A stretch of DNA of 64,000 nt from Candidatus Zipacnadia bacterium (GCA_029821735.1 JALGSU010000019.1:33268-97267); one strand, 5' to 3'. Shown: positions 44,618 through 53,526, numbered from the stretch's first letter. The notes: a model not told the origin generated them from the letters alone. Numbers and translations are program-made.

Positions 44618-44968
44618 ATGAAGATGCTCTTCATCGTCAGAGCCGGTCCATATGCCTTCGAACACATGCACACCGTGGTGGCACTTTCGCGGGCAGCGCT
44701 GGCGAAGGGTCATGAGGTCAGCGTGTTCCTCTCCGAAGACGCGGTGGTGGCCATGAACGCGAACGCGCGAACCGGTCAGAACGTGAATCTGACTGAGGAG
44801 TTGGCCCACCTTCAGGCGGAGGGCGCGCAGGTGCAGGGCTGCGGGGCCTGCTGTCAATTCCGGGGTCAGCAACGCTGCGATATCACCGAGGGCTTCAAAA
44901 TGGCCGGGATTGCGTCTCTGGGCAAGATGGTCAACGAGGCCGATCGGGTCATGAGCTTCGGCTACTGA
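44618..44968 (+). CDS. DsrE-family sulfur relay protein
   Basis: A 116-aa DsrE-fold protein (MLFIVRAGPYAFEHMHTVV, SRAALAKGHEVSVFLSEDAV). A Cys cluster, GCGACCQFRG near residues 75-84, is where DsrE carries its persulfide Cys. GGGGAG precedes the ATG at 44618. In DsrEFH or TusBCD complexes the DsrE/TusD subunit receives sulfur from TusA; this protein and the next two plausibly form such a complex. Confidence 0.85.
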   Translation: MKMLFIVRAGPYAFEHMHTVVALSRAALAKGHEVSVFLSEDAVVAMNANARTGQNVNLTEELAHLQAEGAQVQGCGACCQFRGQQRCDITEGFKMAGIASLGKMVNEADRVMSFGY

Positions 44969-45004
44969 GATCGTGTATGGCACATTAGCGAGGTCGGAGG
45001 GCGC

Positions 45005-45358
45005 ATGAAACAGGTAGTCTTCCTGGTCCAGTCGGCACCACATGGCACAGCCGCCATTCCTGAGAGTCAGCGAAGCTGCCTTGGGCTGGCGACGATGCCG
45101 TTCGAGATCAGCTACGTTCTGGAGGCGGACGCTGTCTGGGCGCTCCTGCCTGGACAGCGCCCCGAGGCAATCGGCAGCATCGACACCCTCGAACTGATCA
45201 GGCAGCTCGCGGACCTGGACGTGGCCCTCTACGTCGATCGCGATGCGCTGGCCACGCGCGACATTCCGGAGGCCGACCTTGGGCCGGAGTTCACGACCGT
45301 CACGCGCGAGCAGATCGCCGAGTTCATCGCCAGCGCCGACGCGGTGCTTACTTACTGA
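45005..45358 (+). CDS. DsrF/TusC-like subunit
   Basis: A 117-aa DsrE-superfamily protein. It begins KQVVFLVQSAPHG, has a single Cys near residue 25 (QRSCLGLATMPFE) and continues VALYVDRDALATRDIPEADL, similar to DsrF/TusC subunits that lack the catalytic persulfide Cys. GGAGGG precedes the ATG at 45005. It is placed between the DsrE- and DsrH-like genes, the canonical order E-F-H. Confidence 0.78.
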   Translation: MKQVVFLVQSAPHGTAAIPESQRSCLGLATMPFEISYVLEADAVWALLPGQRPEAIGSIDTLELIRQLADLDVALYVDRDALATRDIPEADLGPEFTTVTREQIAEFIASADAVLTY

Positions 45359-45369
45359 GGTGTAGCGTC

Positions 45370-45663
45370 ATGCCCACACTCTTCGTGCTCAGCCACGCCC
45401 CGCACACCGATCCGCTCGAGGGACGCCGCCTCGATATGGCCAGAAAGGGAGACGCCGTGGTGCTGATCGAGGATGCGGTGTACGCGGCTGGGGCAGTGCG
45501 CACCCCGCTTGGCCCCCGCCTCAAGGAAGCGGTGGCCCGGGGGATCAGCCTCCACGTGCTCGGGCCCGATCTGCAGGCCCGAGCCGTACAGACCGATCTG
45601 AACGTAGTTGATTACGATGGCCTGGTGGACCTGATCGCCACCTACGATCGCTCAGTCCACTGA
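45370..45663 (+). CDS. DsrH/TusB-like subunit
   Basis: A 97-aa protein resembling DsrH/TusB (TLFVLSHAPHTDPLEG, GDAVVLIEDAVYAA, GISLHVLGPDLQARAV, VDYDGLVDLIATYD). No Cys is present, so it cannot itself carry persulfide as some DsrH proteins do. It is 11 nt after the DsrF-like gene and ends the operon, 3 nt from the convergent PNPOx-like gene. Confidence 0.8.
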   Translation: MPTLFVLSHAPHTDPLEGRRLDMARKGDAVVLIEDAVYAAGAVRTPLGPRLKEAVARGISLHVLGPDLQARAVQTDLNVVDYDGLVDLIATYDRSVH

Positions 45664-45666
45664 GCG

Positions 45667-46104
45667 CTACAGTTCGATTCGCACCGGCTCGTGGGCCTCG
45701 CCCATGCAAAGCACCTCGATGACCGTCGCCTGGAAGCGGATCACGCCGAACGACTCTGCCTCGGGGCTTGGGAAGAAGTTCCCGGACATGGGCAGGGCAT
45801 CGTAGACCATTCGCTTTGTCTCGAGCTCCTCCACCGCGCCCGCAATCCCGTCGACAGTCACTATGCAACTGTAGTCTTTGGCGCTCAGGACGAGTTGAGC
45901 GGCGGGATTCGCTGCCAGTTCGGTCATCTTCCGTGACTGCGCCCCGCACTCCATGTAGTAGACGTTCTCCTGCTCGGGGTCAGCGGCCAGAGCGCCCATC
46001 CAGCGCATACGCGGGCACCCGTCGGCATCGACAGTTCCCAACATGAAGCTGTCGCCTGACGCGAGAAGTTCTCGAGCCTTCTGCAGGGCCTCTTCGTGTG
46101 CCAT
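45667..46104 (-). CDS. Pyridoxamine 5'-phosphate oxidase-like flavin-binding protein
   Basis: A 145-aa split-barrel protein of the general-stress/PNPOx-like group. Typical segments are LASGDSFMLGTVDADGCPRMRW, VYYMECGAQSRKMTELAANP and QLVLSAKDYSCIVTV, then a short C-terminus. Such proteins bind FMN or F420-like cofactors and often reduce small quinones or act as stress proteins. GGAGGAG precedes the ATG at 46104. Convergent with the sulfur operon; no functional link is shown. Confidence 0.88.
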   Translation of the reverse strand: MAHEEALQKARELLASGDSFMLGTVDADGCPRMRWMGALAADPEQENVYYMECGAQSRKMTELAANPAAQLVLSAKDYSCIVTVDGIAGAVEELETKRMVYDALPMSGNFFPSPEAESFGVIRFQATVIEVLCMGEAHEPVRIEL

Positions 46105-46196
46105 GCTCTCCTCCTGCGCATCCAGTTCTCACTGATCAGGCCTGTAAGAAGATTCAACATGTCTGCTCGAGATGCCTGCCGAGGGGACGATCGCTC

Positions 46197-47435
46197 TCAG
46201 GTGAACCAGACGCTGAATGAGAATGCCGCGAGGTAGACGGTCAGCAGAGCGAAGACTACGGTGAGCGCGAGCTTCGTCGCCGCGGTGTGACGCTTGCCCA
46301 ATTGCACGATGCGCTCCGACGTAACGCCCCAGTAGCTCGCCAGAGTGAGAGCCACTATCGGTAGCGTGAAGAGACTGACATACACCACCAGCAGCCCCAG
46401 CGCTCGCCCGCGCAACTCGTCGGTGCTGGCTATGTACATCAATGTGGGCAGATAGATCTGGCCAGTGCACAGCAGTTCGAGCAGCGAGATGATGAGGCCC
46501 GCGACGAACGCCAGGGCGAGGAACCATGGCCCGCCGATCAGCGTACGGATCGTGGTGTGGCTAAGCCCAAGCACCTTGCGCGGGAGCTTCAAACTCATTT
46601 CCTTCGCGCGACCCGACCGGGCAAGCAGCCAGTCACGCAGACTGTACACGGTCAAGCCGAGGGTCAGCAGGGCCATAATCGGGTAGAGGAGCTTGGAGAC
46701 CAGCGAGAAACCAGACAGCATCTGCAGCCCGCGGAACAGGCCGAGTCCGACTGCAAAGTAAGCAGCGAACACGCCAGCCGCGAAGAGCAGGCCCGTAGCC
46801 AGAATCTCGCGCGGCTTGCGCCCGGCGAAGCTGAGGAAAGAAATCAGGAAGATGAGCGCGGCCAAGGCGCACGGGTTAACCCCGTCCACCAGTCCGGCCA
46901 GAGCGACCGTGGCCACACCGAAGCGTTCGAAGCGGCTCACCAGCCAGTCGTGACCACTGTCATCGGTGGGAGGCACATCCAGAGGGTCCGGCAGCGCGCT
47001 TGACTCCGGGGCGGTCAGTTCCCCTGACGCAATCGCCTCGAGAGCAGCTTCGAACTCGGTGAGGACCGGTTCCAGGTCGGTCCAGTGGCGGTCAGCGACA
47101 AACAGCGCCATGGTGCCGCCCCAGTCCTCCTCAGGGACCGAATACGCTATGTAGAAATCCGCGAGCGTCTCGATGTTGCCGGCGTCGCCGAGGTTGCGGG
47201 CCTGCAAAGTGAACTCGGGATGTCTCGGCATCACCTCATCAAGGTGAGCGCGGACCTTGTGGCATGTAGTGCAACTCGGGGAGAAGAACAGGTTCACGGT
47301 GAAGTCGTCCTCGTCAACGGGCTCCTGAGCGCTCGCCCCGGCAAGACTGAGCAAACACAATGCGAGCGCCGCTGACGCCATCGGCAGCCAGGCGCGGGTC
47401 CCGTGACGTGACGAGATGTTGAAGGGGAGAAGCAC
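46197..47435 (-). CDS. Thioredoxin-CcdA (DsbD-like) fusion, transmembrane thiol reductant carrier
   Basis: A 412-aa protein. GTG at 47435 follows GGAGG by 5 nt. A signal sequence is followed by a thioredoxin-like domain with FFSPSCTTCHKV (Cys55, Cys58), then six or seven transmembrane helices of CcdA type. The helices carry the conserved membrane Cys residues in VDGVNPCALAALIF and ELLCTGQIYLP. It would pass electrons from cytoplasmic thioredoxin to an extracytoplasmic thiol, supporting cytochrome maturation or reduction of periplasmic Cys proteins. Cys-rich envelope proteins at 53.5-56 kb are possible clients. Confidence 0.9.
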   Translation of the reverse strand: MLLPFNISSRHGTRAWLPMASAALALCLLSLAGASAQEPVDEDDFTVNLFFSPSCTTCHKVRAHLDEVMPRHPEFTLQARNLGDAGNIETLADFYIAYSVPEEDWGGTMALFVADRHWTDLEPVLTEFEAALEAIASGELTAPESSALPDPLDVPPTDDSGHDWLVSRFERFGVATVALAGLVDGVNPCALAALIFLISFLSFAGRKPREILATGLLFAAGVFAAYFAVGLGLFRGLQMLSGFSLVSKLLYPIMALLTLGLTVYSLRDWLLARSGRAKEMSLKLPRKVLGLSHTTIRTLIGGPWFLALAFVAGLIISLLELLCTGQIYLPTLMYIASTDELRGRALGLLVVYVSLFTLPIVALTLASYWGVTSERIVQLGKRHTAATKLALTVVFALLTVYLAAFSFSVWFT

Positions 47436-47478
47436 GTGGACCTCCAGGCATGCGTTGGCGGGAAGGCTTCAGTTCAGC

Positions 47479-48228
47479 TTACGCATCGGTGAACACGAGC
47501 AGCAGGTTCTGCTGGCCGCCGTCCCACTTGTAGAGCGTGGTACCGCTCTGCCCCCACGGCTTGCCGACCGTGTTGAGGCCCATGGTTGCTGGATCCAGTC
47601 GAGCGCCTGTCGCGGGTCCGACTTCGACGCTTGATCGCACGCCATCGTGCGCGATGACAAGCTTCTGGCCACCGTAGGTCATATAGCCGATACCGACCAC
47701 ACTGAAAGCCTGCTCATAGCGGCCCTTGGCGGCCTCAACGCTGGCAGCCGCCCCAGCCGCGTAGCAGTAGCTGAGCACTACCGGACGGTTCGCATTGATG
47801 GCAGCGACGTATTGGCTCCAGGTGGCGCGCTCGTAGGCGTGGCTCGAGTGCGTCGCGCGCTCACGGATCGAGACGCCCCCACCGTTCCGCGTCTTAAAGA
47901 GCTTGGTCAGCCCCTCGGCGATGAACCAATGCACCGGGAGGTGCTCGCGATCACCACAGGCGCATTGCTTCACATACATGTAGGCGTAGGTCACGAGGCG
48001 CTCATCAGTCTCACCGGGGCGCTGCAGACCATGGTACTTGGCTATGTTCGCCGCCGCAGTGCAGTGCGAGTTGCGACTGCGCATGATCGATTGCCCGTAG
48101 TTCTTCACCGCGTGCCAGTCAATGCTGACAGCCGACGCCGGCATCGCTGCAACCAGTGATGCGATCAGAACGATCGCGATGAGGGCAGTCCGGGTATGAG
48201 GAGACGACACGCGTGTGCCTCGATACAT
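47479..48228 (-). CDS. Secreted C39-like papain-fold protein
   Basis: A 249-aa exported protein with a signal peptide (ALIAIVLIASLVAAMPASA). A papain-like Cys56 lies in RNSHCTAAANIAKYHG. Further on, AYERATWSQYVAAINANRPVVLSY and YEQAFSVVGIGYM match peptidase C39_2 proteins. The catalytic His expected before VVGIGY is replaced by Gln-Ala (EQAFSVV), so the peptidase may be inactive unless HDG near residue 191 takes over. GGAGG lies 9 nt before the ATG at 48228. Monocistronic; 43 nt upstream of the Trx-CcdA gene in the same direction. Confidence 0.72.
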   Translation of the reverse strand: MYRGTRVSSPHTRTALIAIVLIASLVAAMPASAVSIDWHAVKNYGQSIMRSRNSHCTAAANIAKYHGLQRPGETDERLVTYAYMYVKQCACGDREHLPVHWFIAEGLTKLFKTRNGGGVSIRERATHSSHAYERATWSQYVAAINANRPVVLSYCYAAGAAASVEAAKGRYEQAFSVVGIGYMTYGGQKLVIAHDGVRSSVEVGPATGARLDPATMGLNTVGKPWGQSGTTLYKWDGGQQNLLLVFTDA

Positions 48229-48381
48229 CTACCATTACCTCCGCGCAAAATGACTGTCAGCCGGACTCCGCAGCCCGCTTCATACAGTATTCGCATGGAC
48301 TCCCGACGGTTGTTACCGCCACGCCGGACTATTCCCCCAAGCGGGTCGCGTTTCCTCCGCGCCCCCAAGCCTTGGAACGCC

Positions 48382-49683
48382 TCAGACCATGACCGCAGTT
48401 CCATCTTCGGTGGTGCGCACCTGTGCCGCGCGCAGTCCCGGCACGGCGATCGGGCTGCAGTTGCAGGCGAAGCTGTCGGCGTTCATGCCAGTTATACCTT
48501 CGACACGGCTCCACATAGCACGCGTTTCGGCGCACAAAGAGACCCGAGTATTCGGGCTGATTCGATGGATCTCGTTGATGTAGTGCTCGTAGACCTCGTG
48601 ACGGAAATCCTCCGGCATCGGATGGTTGTGATCGGTCATCAGCCCGGCTGCCTCATGTTCCTCCATCATGCGGATGAACACGGGGTCAAAGAGCGACATA
48701 TCGAACAGCTCTTTGAACTCGTCCACCGAGTTGAAGAAGAGCATTTCGAGGCTGATGTTGTCTGGCTCAACAGCGGCGAAGACTTTCTCGAAGGTCTCCG
48801 TGGCCTCCTCACGCCAGTTGCCGATTGGGATGATCGGCTTGCACTTGAAGCGCACCGTGTAGCCGGCCTCCTGACACTTCCGGGCCGCCTCAATCCGCTC
48901 CTCGGTAGTTGCAGTGTCGACCTCGATGCGGCGACTGACGGTAGGCGTGGAGAGCGTCCAGAGCATGATCGTGTGCCCGTTGTGTTCGAGGTCGAGCAGG
49001 AAGTCGACGTTGTCGCCCTTGGAGAAGAGGATGACGTAGCGGTCATCGACGCCCGCGTAGTGCTCCACCAGCGCCCGGCACATGCCGTACTCGGGTTCGA
49101 GAATCAGGCAGTCCGTCTCAACGTCATAGCGGAAGACCTTCTGCCAGGCGTTCTCCACCATGAGCTGGTCAACGTGCTGGACGAATTCTTCCACGTTCAG
49201 CGCGAGCGTAGTCACTCGCCCGCGTCGGCAATACTGGCACTTGTGGAAACACCCGAGCGCCGAATGCAGATCATACAACTCCCAGCAGCACACATCGCGG
49301 TCGCGCTTACCTTTGCCACTTTCGCGGTGGTAGAATGCGCTGCTCCCGTAAAGCATCTGCATGAACTGGTTGGTGTAACCGTCGGTCTCGCTGAGCAGCG
49401 GGTAACGTGCCGCGAGTTCGGCTGTCTCCTCGGCACTGCTCCACTTGAACCGGTTGAAGACCACGTCCGGATCGCCGTCGAAACGCACGCGCCCCTGGCG
49501 GATGTTCAGGTCCACCCAGTCCCTCTCGCGCACCAGACCCTCGATGTCGTCCTCTGTGATGACCCGCACGTCGCTCGCCGGCCGGCCGAAGCCTGCCATC
49601 ATGCGTTCCATGCGCGCTACGCACACGGGATCTTCAGTGGCCCATCGGGTGACGTAGAAGTTCTGCGGCTTGAAGGGCTTCAT
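48382..49683 (-). CDS. Spore photolyase-like radical SAM protein
   Basis: A 433-aa radical SAM enzyme. The 4Fe-4S-binding motif is GCFHKCQYC (Cys-x3-Cys-x2-Cys) near residue 147, as in the SPL family. Other matching features are KPFKPQNFYVTR at the start, VETDCLILEPEYGMCRALVEHY, ILFSKGDNVDFLLDL and CKPIIPIGNWREEA. SPL proteins repair the spore photoproduct or act on other substrates; with no sporulation genes here the substrate is open. The ATG at 49683 is favoured by family length; an ATG at 49707 is an alternative. The ABC operon ends 45 nt upstream in the same orientation. Confidence 0.8.
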   Translation of the reverse strand: MKPFKPQNFYVTRWATEDPVCVARMERMMAGFGRPASDVRVITEDDIEGLVRERDWVDLNIRQGRVRFDGDPDVVFNRFKWSSAEETAELAARYPLLSETDGYTNQFMQMLYGSSAFYHRESGKGKRDRDVCCWELYDLHSALGCFHKCQYCRRGRVTTLALNVEEFVQHVDQLMVENAWQKVFRYDVETDCLILEPEYGMCRALVEHYAGVDDRYVILFSKGDNVDFLLDLEHNGHTIMLWTLSTPTVSRRIEVDTATTEERIEAARKCQEAGYTVRFKCKPIIPIGNWREEATETFEKVFAAVEPDNISLEMLFFNSVDEFKELFDMSLFDPVFIRMMEEHEAAGLMTDHNHPMPEDFRHEVYEHYINEIHRISPNTRVSLCAETRAMWSRVEGITGMNADSFACNCSPIAVPGLRAAQVRTTEDGTAVMV

Positions 49684-49728
49684 AGTGCAGTTCCCGCTCC
49701 AATGCATGCAGCCTGAGATAGGGGTCTG

Positions 49729-50445
49729 CTAGACCGGAGCGTGATTGCCCGCGGGCAGGTGAATGTCCTCCTTCGGCGAAGCCAGGCGACCATCTCGGAG
49801 CTCGATGACGCGCTCGCAATGCGCTGCCTGCTCGAGATCATGAGTCGCCATGATGATCGCCAGACCATCCGTGCGCAAACTCTCGAATATCTCCAGCACC
49901 GCATCCCGCGAAGCGCGCTCGAGTCGCCCGGTTGGCTCATCCGCAAGCAGCAGTTCGGGCCTATTGACCAAGGCTCTGGCGATGGCCACACGCTGCATGT
50001 CCCCGCCGTCGAGGTTGCCCGGCAAGACCCCAAGCTTGTCCTCAAGACCGACCTGTGCGCACACCTCGCGCACGCGGTCGGCACTCTCGGCACGCGCAAA
50101 GAGCAGCGGCAGGCCAACGTTCTCCGCGACCGTGAGCGTGGGCAGCAGATAGAAAAGCTGGAAGATGAAGCCTATATGGTCGCGCCTGAAGCCGACAAGC
50201 TCCTCCTCGGGCAACTCCGTCACATCCACCCCGGCGATCGTCACGGTGCCTCTGGTCGGTCGATCGAGACAGCCCGCCTGGTTCAGAAACGTGGTCTTAC
50301 CCGAACCGGACCGACCGACGATCCCGACCATCTCGCCAGGCATCACCTCTAGATCGAAATCCGCCAGAGCATGCACCGTCTCACTGCCGCGCTGGTACGA
50401 GCGCCAAAGTCCCTCGACCCGCAATGCGGGCGTTATCTCGCTCAT
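49729..50445 (-). CDS. ABC transporter ATP-binding protein (LolD/MacB type) with atypical signature
   Basis: A 238-aa ATPase. Walker A is GRSGSGKTTF near residue 42, with Q-loop and Walker B (LLLADEP) present. Two conserved spots deviate: the signature reads LDGGDMQRVAIARAL instead of LSGGQ, and the D-loop reads GRLERAS instead of GNLD. It may be a weak or regulatory ATPase paired with the canonical one encoded immediately upstream (1-nt gap). GGGAGG precedes the ATG at 50445. It ends the operon starting at about 56,023. Confidence 0.9.
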   Translation of the reverse strand: MSEITPALRVEGLWRSYQRGSETVHALADFDLEVMPGEMVGIVGRSGSGKTTFLNQAGCLDRPTRGTVTIAGVDVTELPEEELVGFRRDHIGFIFQLFYLLPTLTVAENVGLPLLFARAESADRVREVCAQVGLEDKLGVLPGNLDGGDMQRVAIARALVNRPELLLADEPTGRLERASRDAVLEIFESLRTDGLAIIMATHDLEQAAHCERVIELRDGRLASPKEDIHLPAGNHAPV

Positions 50446-50446
50446 C

Positions 50447-51133
50447 TCAGACCTCCCTCAGTTCGCCATCGCGAATGTGCAGGACACTGTCCGCGCCCTC
50501 GGCCAACTCGACGTCATGCGTCGCCATCAGCACCGTCAGTCCATCCTCGGTGAGGCCGCGCAGCAGCGTCAGTATCTCGTCACGGGTGCCAGTGTCCAGA
50601 TTCGCGGTCGGCTCATCGGCCAGCAGCACTGCCGGACCATTGATGAGCGCCCGCGCCAGCGCCACTCGCTGCATTTCGCCACCTGACAGCTCATCCGGCC
50701 GATGCGTTAATCGATGCCCCAAACCTACGCGTTCGAGGAGCTGCGCCGCACGGTCGGGGGCCTTCTCGTCATTCCATATCAGTGGCACCTGCACGTTCTC
50801 CAGCGCACTCAGTGTCGGCAGCAGGTAGAAATCCGAGAATACGAAGCCAATGCTATCACGGCGCAGAGCGTCCAAACGGCCCTGGCTCACGCCCTTTGTG
50901 CCATCGAACACCTCGCCACCGGCCACCCGCAGGCTCCCCCCTGTTGGCAGGTCGAGACAGCCCACAAGATTGAGGGTGGTCGTTTTTCCCGCTCCTGAAG
51001 GTCCGAGCAGGACTGTAAGTTCTCCCTCGGTCAGCGCGAAGTCTATGCCACGCAACGCCGGTATCTCGCGCCGCCCGACCCGGTAGGTCTTCCGCAGGTT
51101 CTCCGCCACAACCACATATCCGTTCGCGTTCAT
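50447..51133 (-). CDS. ABC transporter ATP-binding protein (LolD/MacB type)
   Basis: A 228-aa ATPase with canonical motifs: Walker A GPSGAGKTTT, signature LSGGEMQRVALARAL, Walker B VLLADEP and D-loop ANLD, switch His in ATHDVEL. It would energise one or both FtsX-type permeases encoded upstream. Start and upstream stop overlap as TGATG at 51133, implying translational coupling with the permease gene. LolD/MacB-type systems use ATP to extrude or mechanically transmit across the periplasm rather than import. Confidence 0.93.
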   Translation of the reverse strand: MNANGYVVVAENLRKTYRVGRREIPALRGIDFALTEGELTVLLGPSGAGKTTTLNLVGCLDLPTGGSLRVAGGEVFDGTKGVSQGRLDALRRDSIGFVFSDFYLLPTLSALENVQVPLIWNDEKAPDRAAQLLERVGLGHRLTHRPDELSGGEMQRVALARALINGPAVLLADEPTANLDTGTRDEILTLLRGLTEDGLTVLMATHDVELAEGADSVLHIRDGELREV

Positions 51134-52326
51134 CAGACGCCACCCCTGATTGCCTCAATTGGCGATATCGACGCGGCCCGCCACGCGGGATAAGTACCCG
51201 CAACCAGCCCAAGCAGAGCCGACACTCCGAGGCATACCCACAGCGCCTCGGCGGAGAAGCCCAGCACGAAGTCAGCGGGCGTGTGAGGCAGTACCAGTCG
51301 CAGCAAAGCCACCACACCACGCGCTGAGACCACGGCAAGAGCTATACCGGCTATTCCGCCCGCAAGTGCCGTAAGCAGAGTCTCCAGCCAGATCAGCCGG
51401 AAGACATCGACACGGCTCGCGCCCATTGCCTTCATCATGCCTATCTCACGAGTCCGTTCGTAGACCGCCATGAGGATCGTAGTCAGCACCCCTACGCCTC
51501 CGACGAGCAACGCGACCGCCACTATGGCCAGCACAAACACTCGCGTGGATGACAGCAGCGCGGTCAGCGTGCCGAGCAACTCCGAGAGCGGGAAGACGTT
51601 CATCCCGGCCTCTGCTTCAGCCGACGCCTTGCGTAGTGCAGCCGCCACCTCTTCGGTCTGCGTGACGTCCTCGAGCTTGACGAGGATGACGACGAGCTTG
51701 TCGTCCAGACCGAAAACGCGCTGCAACGTCTTCTGGGGTAGGAAGATCAGTCCATCGTCCTGCGAGTTGCTTCGCTTGAGCACGCCAGAGACGCGCATCG
51801 ACGTGGGCGGGACGCGGCTGCCGTCCTCGATGACTATCGTCTCCCCCACTCCAGCGCCCAACTGCTTAGCGGCTGACTCGCCAAGGATCGCGGTGTCCTC
51901 GCCACCGAACCAGTCGCCCTGCGCATAGTCCCATGCAGGGCGGAGGCCCGGATAATCATCGTCGATGCCCATGTAGATCAGGTTCTCGGCGCCACCGTCT
52001 CGGATCACCGCGTCCATGATGATCCCGGTGCTGGCGGCAATTCCCTCAGTGTCACGTACTACGTCGTACCATTCCTGCTCCATATAGCGAGGCCACTTGC
52101 CCCCGTGCAGGACGATCGTTGCGGCTTCGTATGGGCAACCGCGCGGCACGATCATGATATGCGCACCGAGGTCCCCCAGTTCACTGCGCAAGCCCTGCTC
52201 GTATCCCCGCTGGAAACCCAGCAGGTTGAAGAGCATAGCCACAGCTATCGCCACTCCTGCAAGTGTCAGCGCCGAGCGAACGGGTCGACGCAGGATGTTC
52301 TTGATCGCAACTTTCAGCCAACTCAT
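51133..52326 (-). CDS. MacB/FtsX-type ABC permease, copy 1
   Basis: A 397-aa permease with four transmembrane helices: one N-terminal (about 20-40) and three C-terminal (about 270-390), separated by a periplasmic MacB-PCD-like domain. Near residue 60 it has HIMIVPRGCPYEAATIVLHGG, a Cys-containing motif almost repeated in copy 2. The C-terminal part has FALVLAI-type helices and TREIGMMKAMGASR, typical of FtsX. GGAGG lies 10 nt before the ATG at 52326. Paralogous to the next gene and probably paired with it as a heterodimer. Confidence 0.92.
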   Translation of the reverse strand: MSWLKVAIKNILRRPVRSALTLAGVAIAVAMLFNLLGFQRGYEQGLRSELGDLGAHIMIVPRGCPYEAATIVLHGGKWPRYMEQEWYDVVRDTEGIAASTGIIMDAVIRDGGAENLIYMGIDDDYPGLRPAWDYAQGDWFGGEDTAILGESAAKQLGAGVGETIVIEDGSRVPPTSMRVSGVLKRSNSQDDGLIFLPQKTLQRVFGLDDKLVVILVKLEDVTQTEEVAAALRKASAEAEAGMNVFPLSELLGTLTALLSSTRVFVLAIVAVALLVGGVGVLTTILMAVYERTREIGMMKAMGASRVDVFRLIWLETLLTALAGGIAGIALAVVSARGVVALLRLVLPHTPADFVLGFSAEALWVCLGVSALLGLVAGTYPAWRAASISPIEAIRGGV

Positions 52327-52341
52327 CTCACCAGTGACCTC

Positions 52342-53526
52342 CTATTCTGCGCGCAGGGCTTCGATGGTGCGTATTGTCGCTGCCCTGAATGCCGGGTAGA
52401 TGCCCGCAACCAGGCCGATCCCCAGGACGGCGAGCACACAAATCACGGCCGCTCGCGGATCAAACTGGGTCATCGCTTCCTTCGGAGCCATCGGCACGAA
52501 GCGCTTGATGACTGCCTCAACCCCGCGCGCTGCTACGGACGCTGTCAAGAGCCCCACCAGACCGCCGATCGCCGTCAGGGCCAGGGTTTCGGTCCAGACC
52601 AGGCCGAAGATGTGCAGCCGGCCGGCTCCGGTGGCTCGCAATACACCGATCTCGCGGGTGCGCTCAAACACGCTCATCAGCATCGTGTTGAGCACGCCCA
52701 CCGCGCTGATCGCGATCACCACGGCGACGATCGCGAAGATCAACGCCCGCGCCGAGTCCATGAGCGCGGTCATCGAGCCCAGCAGCTCTTCCATGCGGAT
52801 GATCTCCGCGCCGGGGAACATCTCTTCGAGCTTGTCCGCGGTCTCAGCGGCGAGCGCCGGGTCTGTGAGGCGAACCTGCACCGCAGTGACCTTGCCGGCG
52901 CGGTCGAAGCGTTCCTGGGCGGAGGCCAGCGGCACATAGAAGAAACCATCGTCCTGAGTGCCCGTCGGCTCCAAGATCCCGGTTACCGTGAACTCAGACT
53001 GAGTTTCCGGCACCCATATCTTCTCGCCAATCTCCTCACGCTTCTCGATCAGCGCCGCGTCCCAGCCAAGCACCATCGCGTCAGGCCCGTTCAACAGGTC
53101 GCCGGTAGGTGCGACGCCCTCACCGGTACGCCACCAGTTCTTCAACTGCAAGTGGCGCTCATCGATGCCCAGATAGATGTCAGTCCGACCGTCCTCCGGG
53201 CGCACAATCGCGTGCATCAGCGAGGGCGCGGCGATTGCCACGCCCTCGAGCGCGCCTATGCGCTCGGCGACGTCCTCCTCAAGGTAGCTCTCGATGTCGC
53301 CACCTTTGAGCACCAGCGAGGCCGCCTCATACGGACAGCCTATCGGCACCACCATCAGGTGCACGCCCATCTGCTGGAGTTGGTTGCGCAGGCCCTTCTG
53401 GTAGCCGGTGTTGAAGGCCAGCAGCGAGAAGAGCACTGCCACCGACGCGGCTACGGACACTACCGTCAGCAGTGTGCGCGCCGGGCGCAGCAGTAGATTC
53501 CTAAGTGCAAGTCTGGTCAGGTTCAT
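52342..53526 (-). CDS. MacB/FtsX-type ABC permease, copy 2
   Basis: A 394-aa permease. The start at 53526 (MNLTRLALRNLLLRP) is chosen over a far upstream start, with GAGGTC before it. Topology and domains match copy 1, including HLMVVPIGCPYEAASLVLKGG near residue 60 and TREIGVLRATGAGR in the C-terminal FtsX domain. The shared VPxGCPYEA motif in the periplasmic domain of both copies suggests a thiol- or metal-binding function. It is 7 nt after the OB-fold gene and 15 nt before copy 1. Confidence 0.92.
   Translation of the reverse strand: MNLTRLALRNLLLRPARTLLTVVSVAASVAVLFSLLAFNTGYQKGLRNQLQQMGVHLMVVPIGCPYEAASLVLKGGDIESYLEEDVAERIGALEGVAIAAPSLMHAIVRPEDGRTDIYLGIDERHLQLKNWWRTGEGVAPTGDLLNGPDAMVLGWDAALIEKREEIGEKIWVPETQSEFTVTGILEPTGTQDDGFFYVPLASAQERFDRAGKVTAVQVRLTDPALAAETADKLEEMFPGAEIIRMEELLGSMTALMDSARALIFAIVAVVIAISAVGVLNTMLMSVFERTREIGVLRATGAGRLHIFGLVWTETLALTAIGGLVGLLTASVAARGVEAVIKRFVPMAPKEAMTQFDPRAAVICVLAVLGIGLVAGIYPAFRAATIRTIEALRAE

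Noticed and set aside
43869..45663. Dissimilatory sulfite reductase or sulfur oxidation locus
   Set aside because: Only the DsrE/F/H- and TusA-type relay proteins are present; no DsrA, DsrB, DsrC or DsrMKJOP genes are in the window.
48196..49716. Long plus-strand open frame opposite the radical SAM gene
   Set aside because: Its mirror on the minus strand has a CX3CX2C motif and family similarity; the plus frame is rich in His, Arg and Val with no recognisable domain, a typical antisense artefact of high-GC DNA.
52105..53496. Plus-strand open frame of about 460 codons opposite the permease genes
   Set aside because: Dominated by His, Gln and Arg with no domain; the minus-strand permeases are clear.
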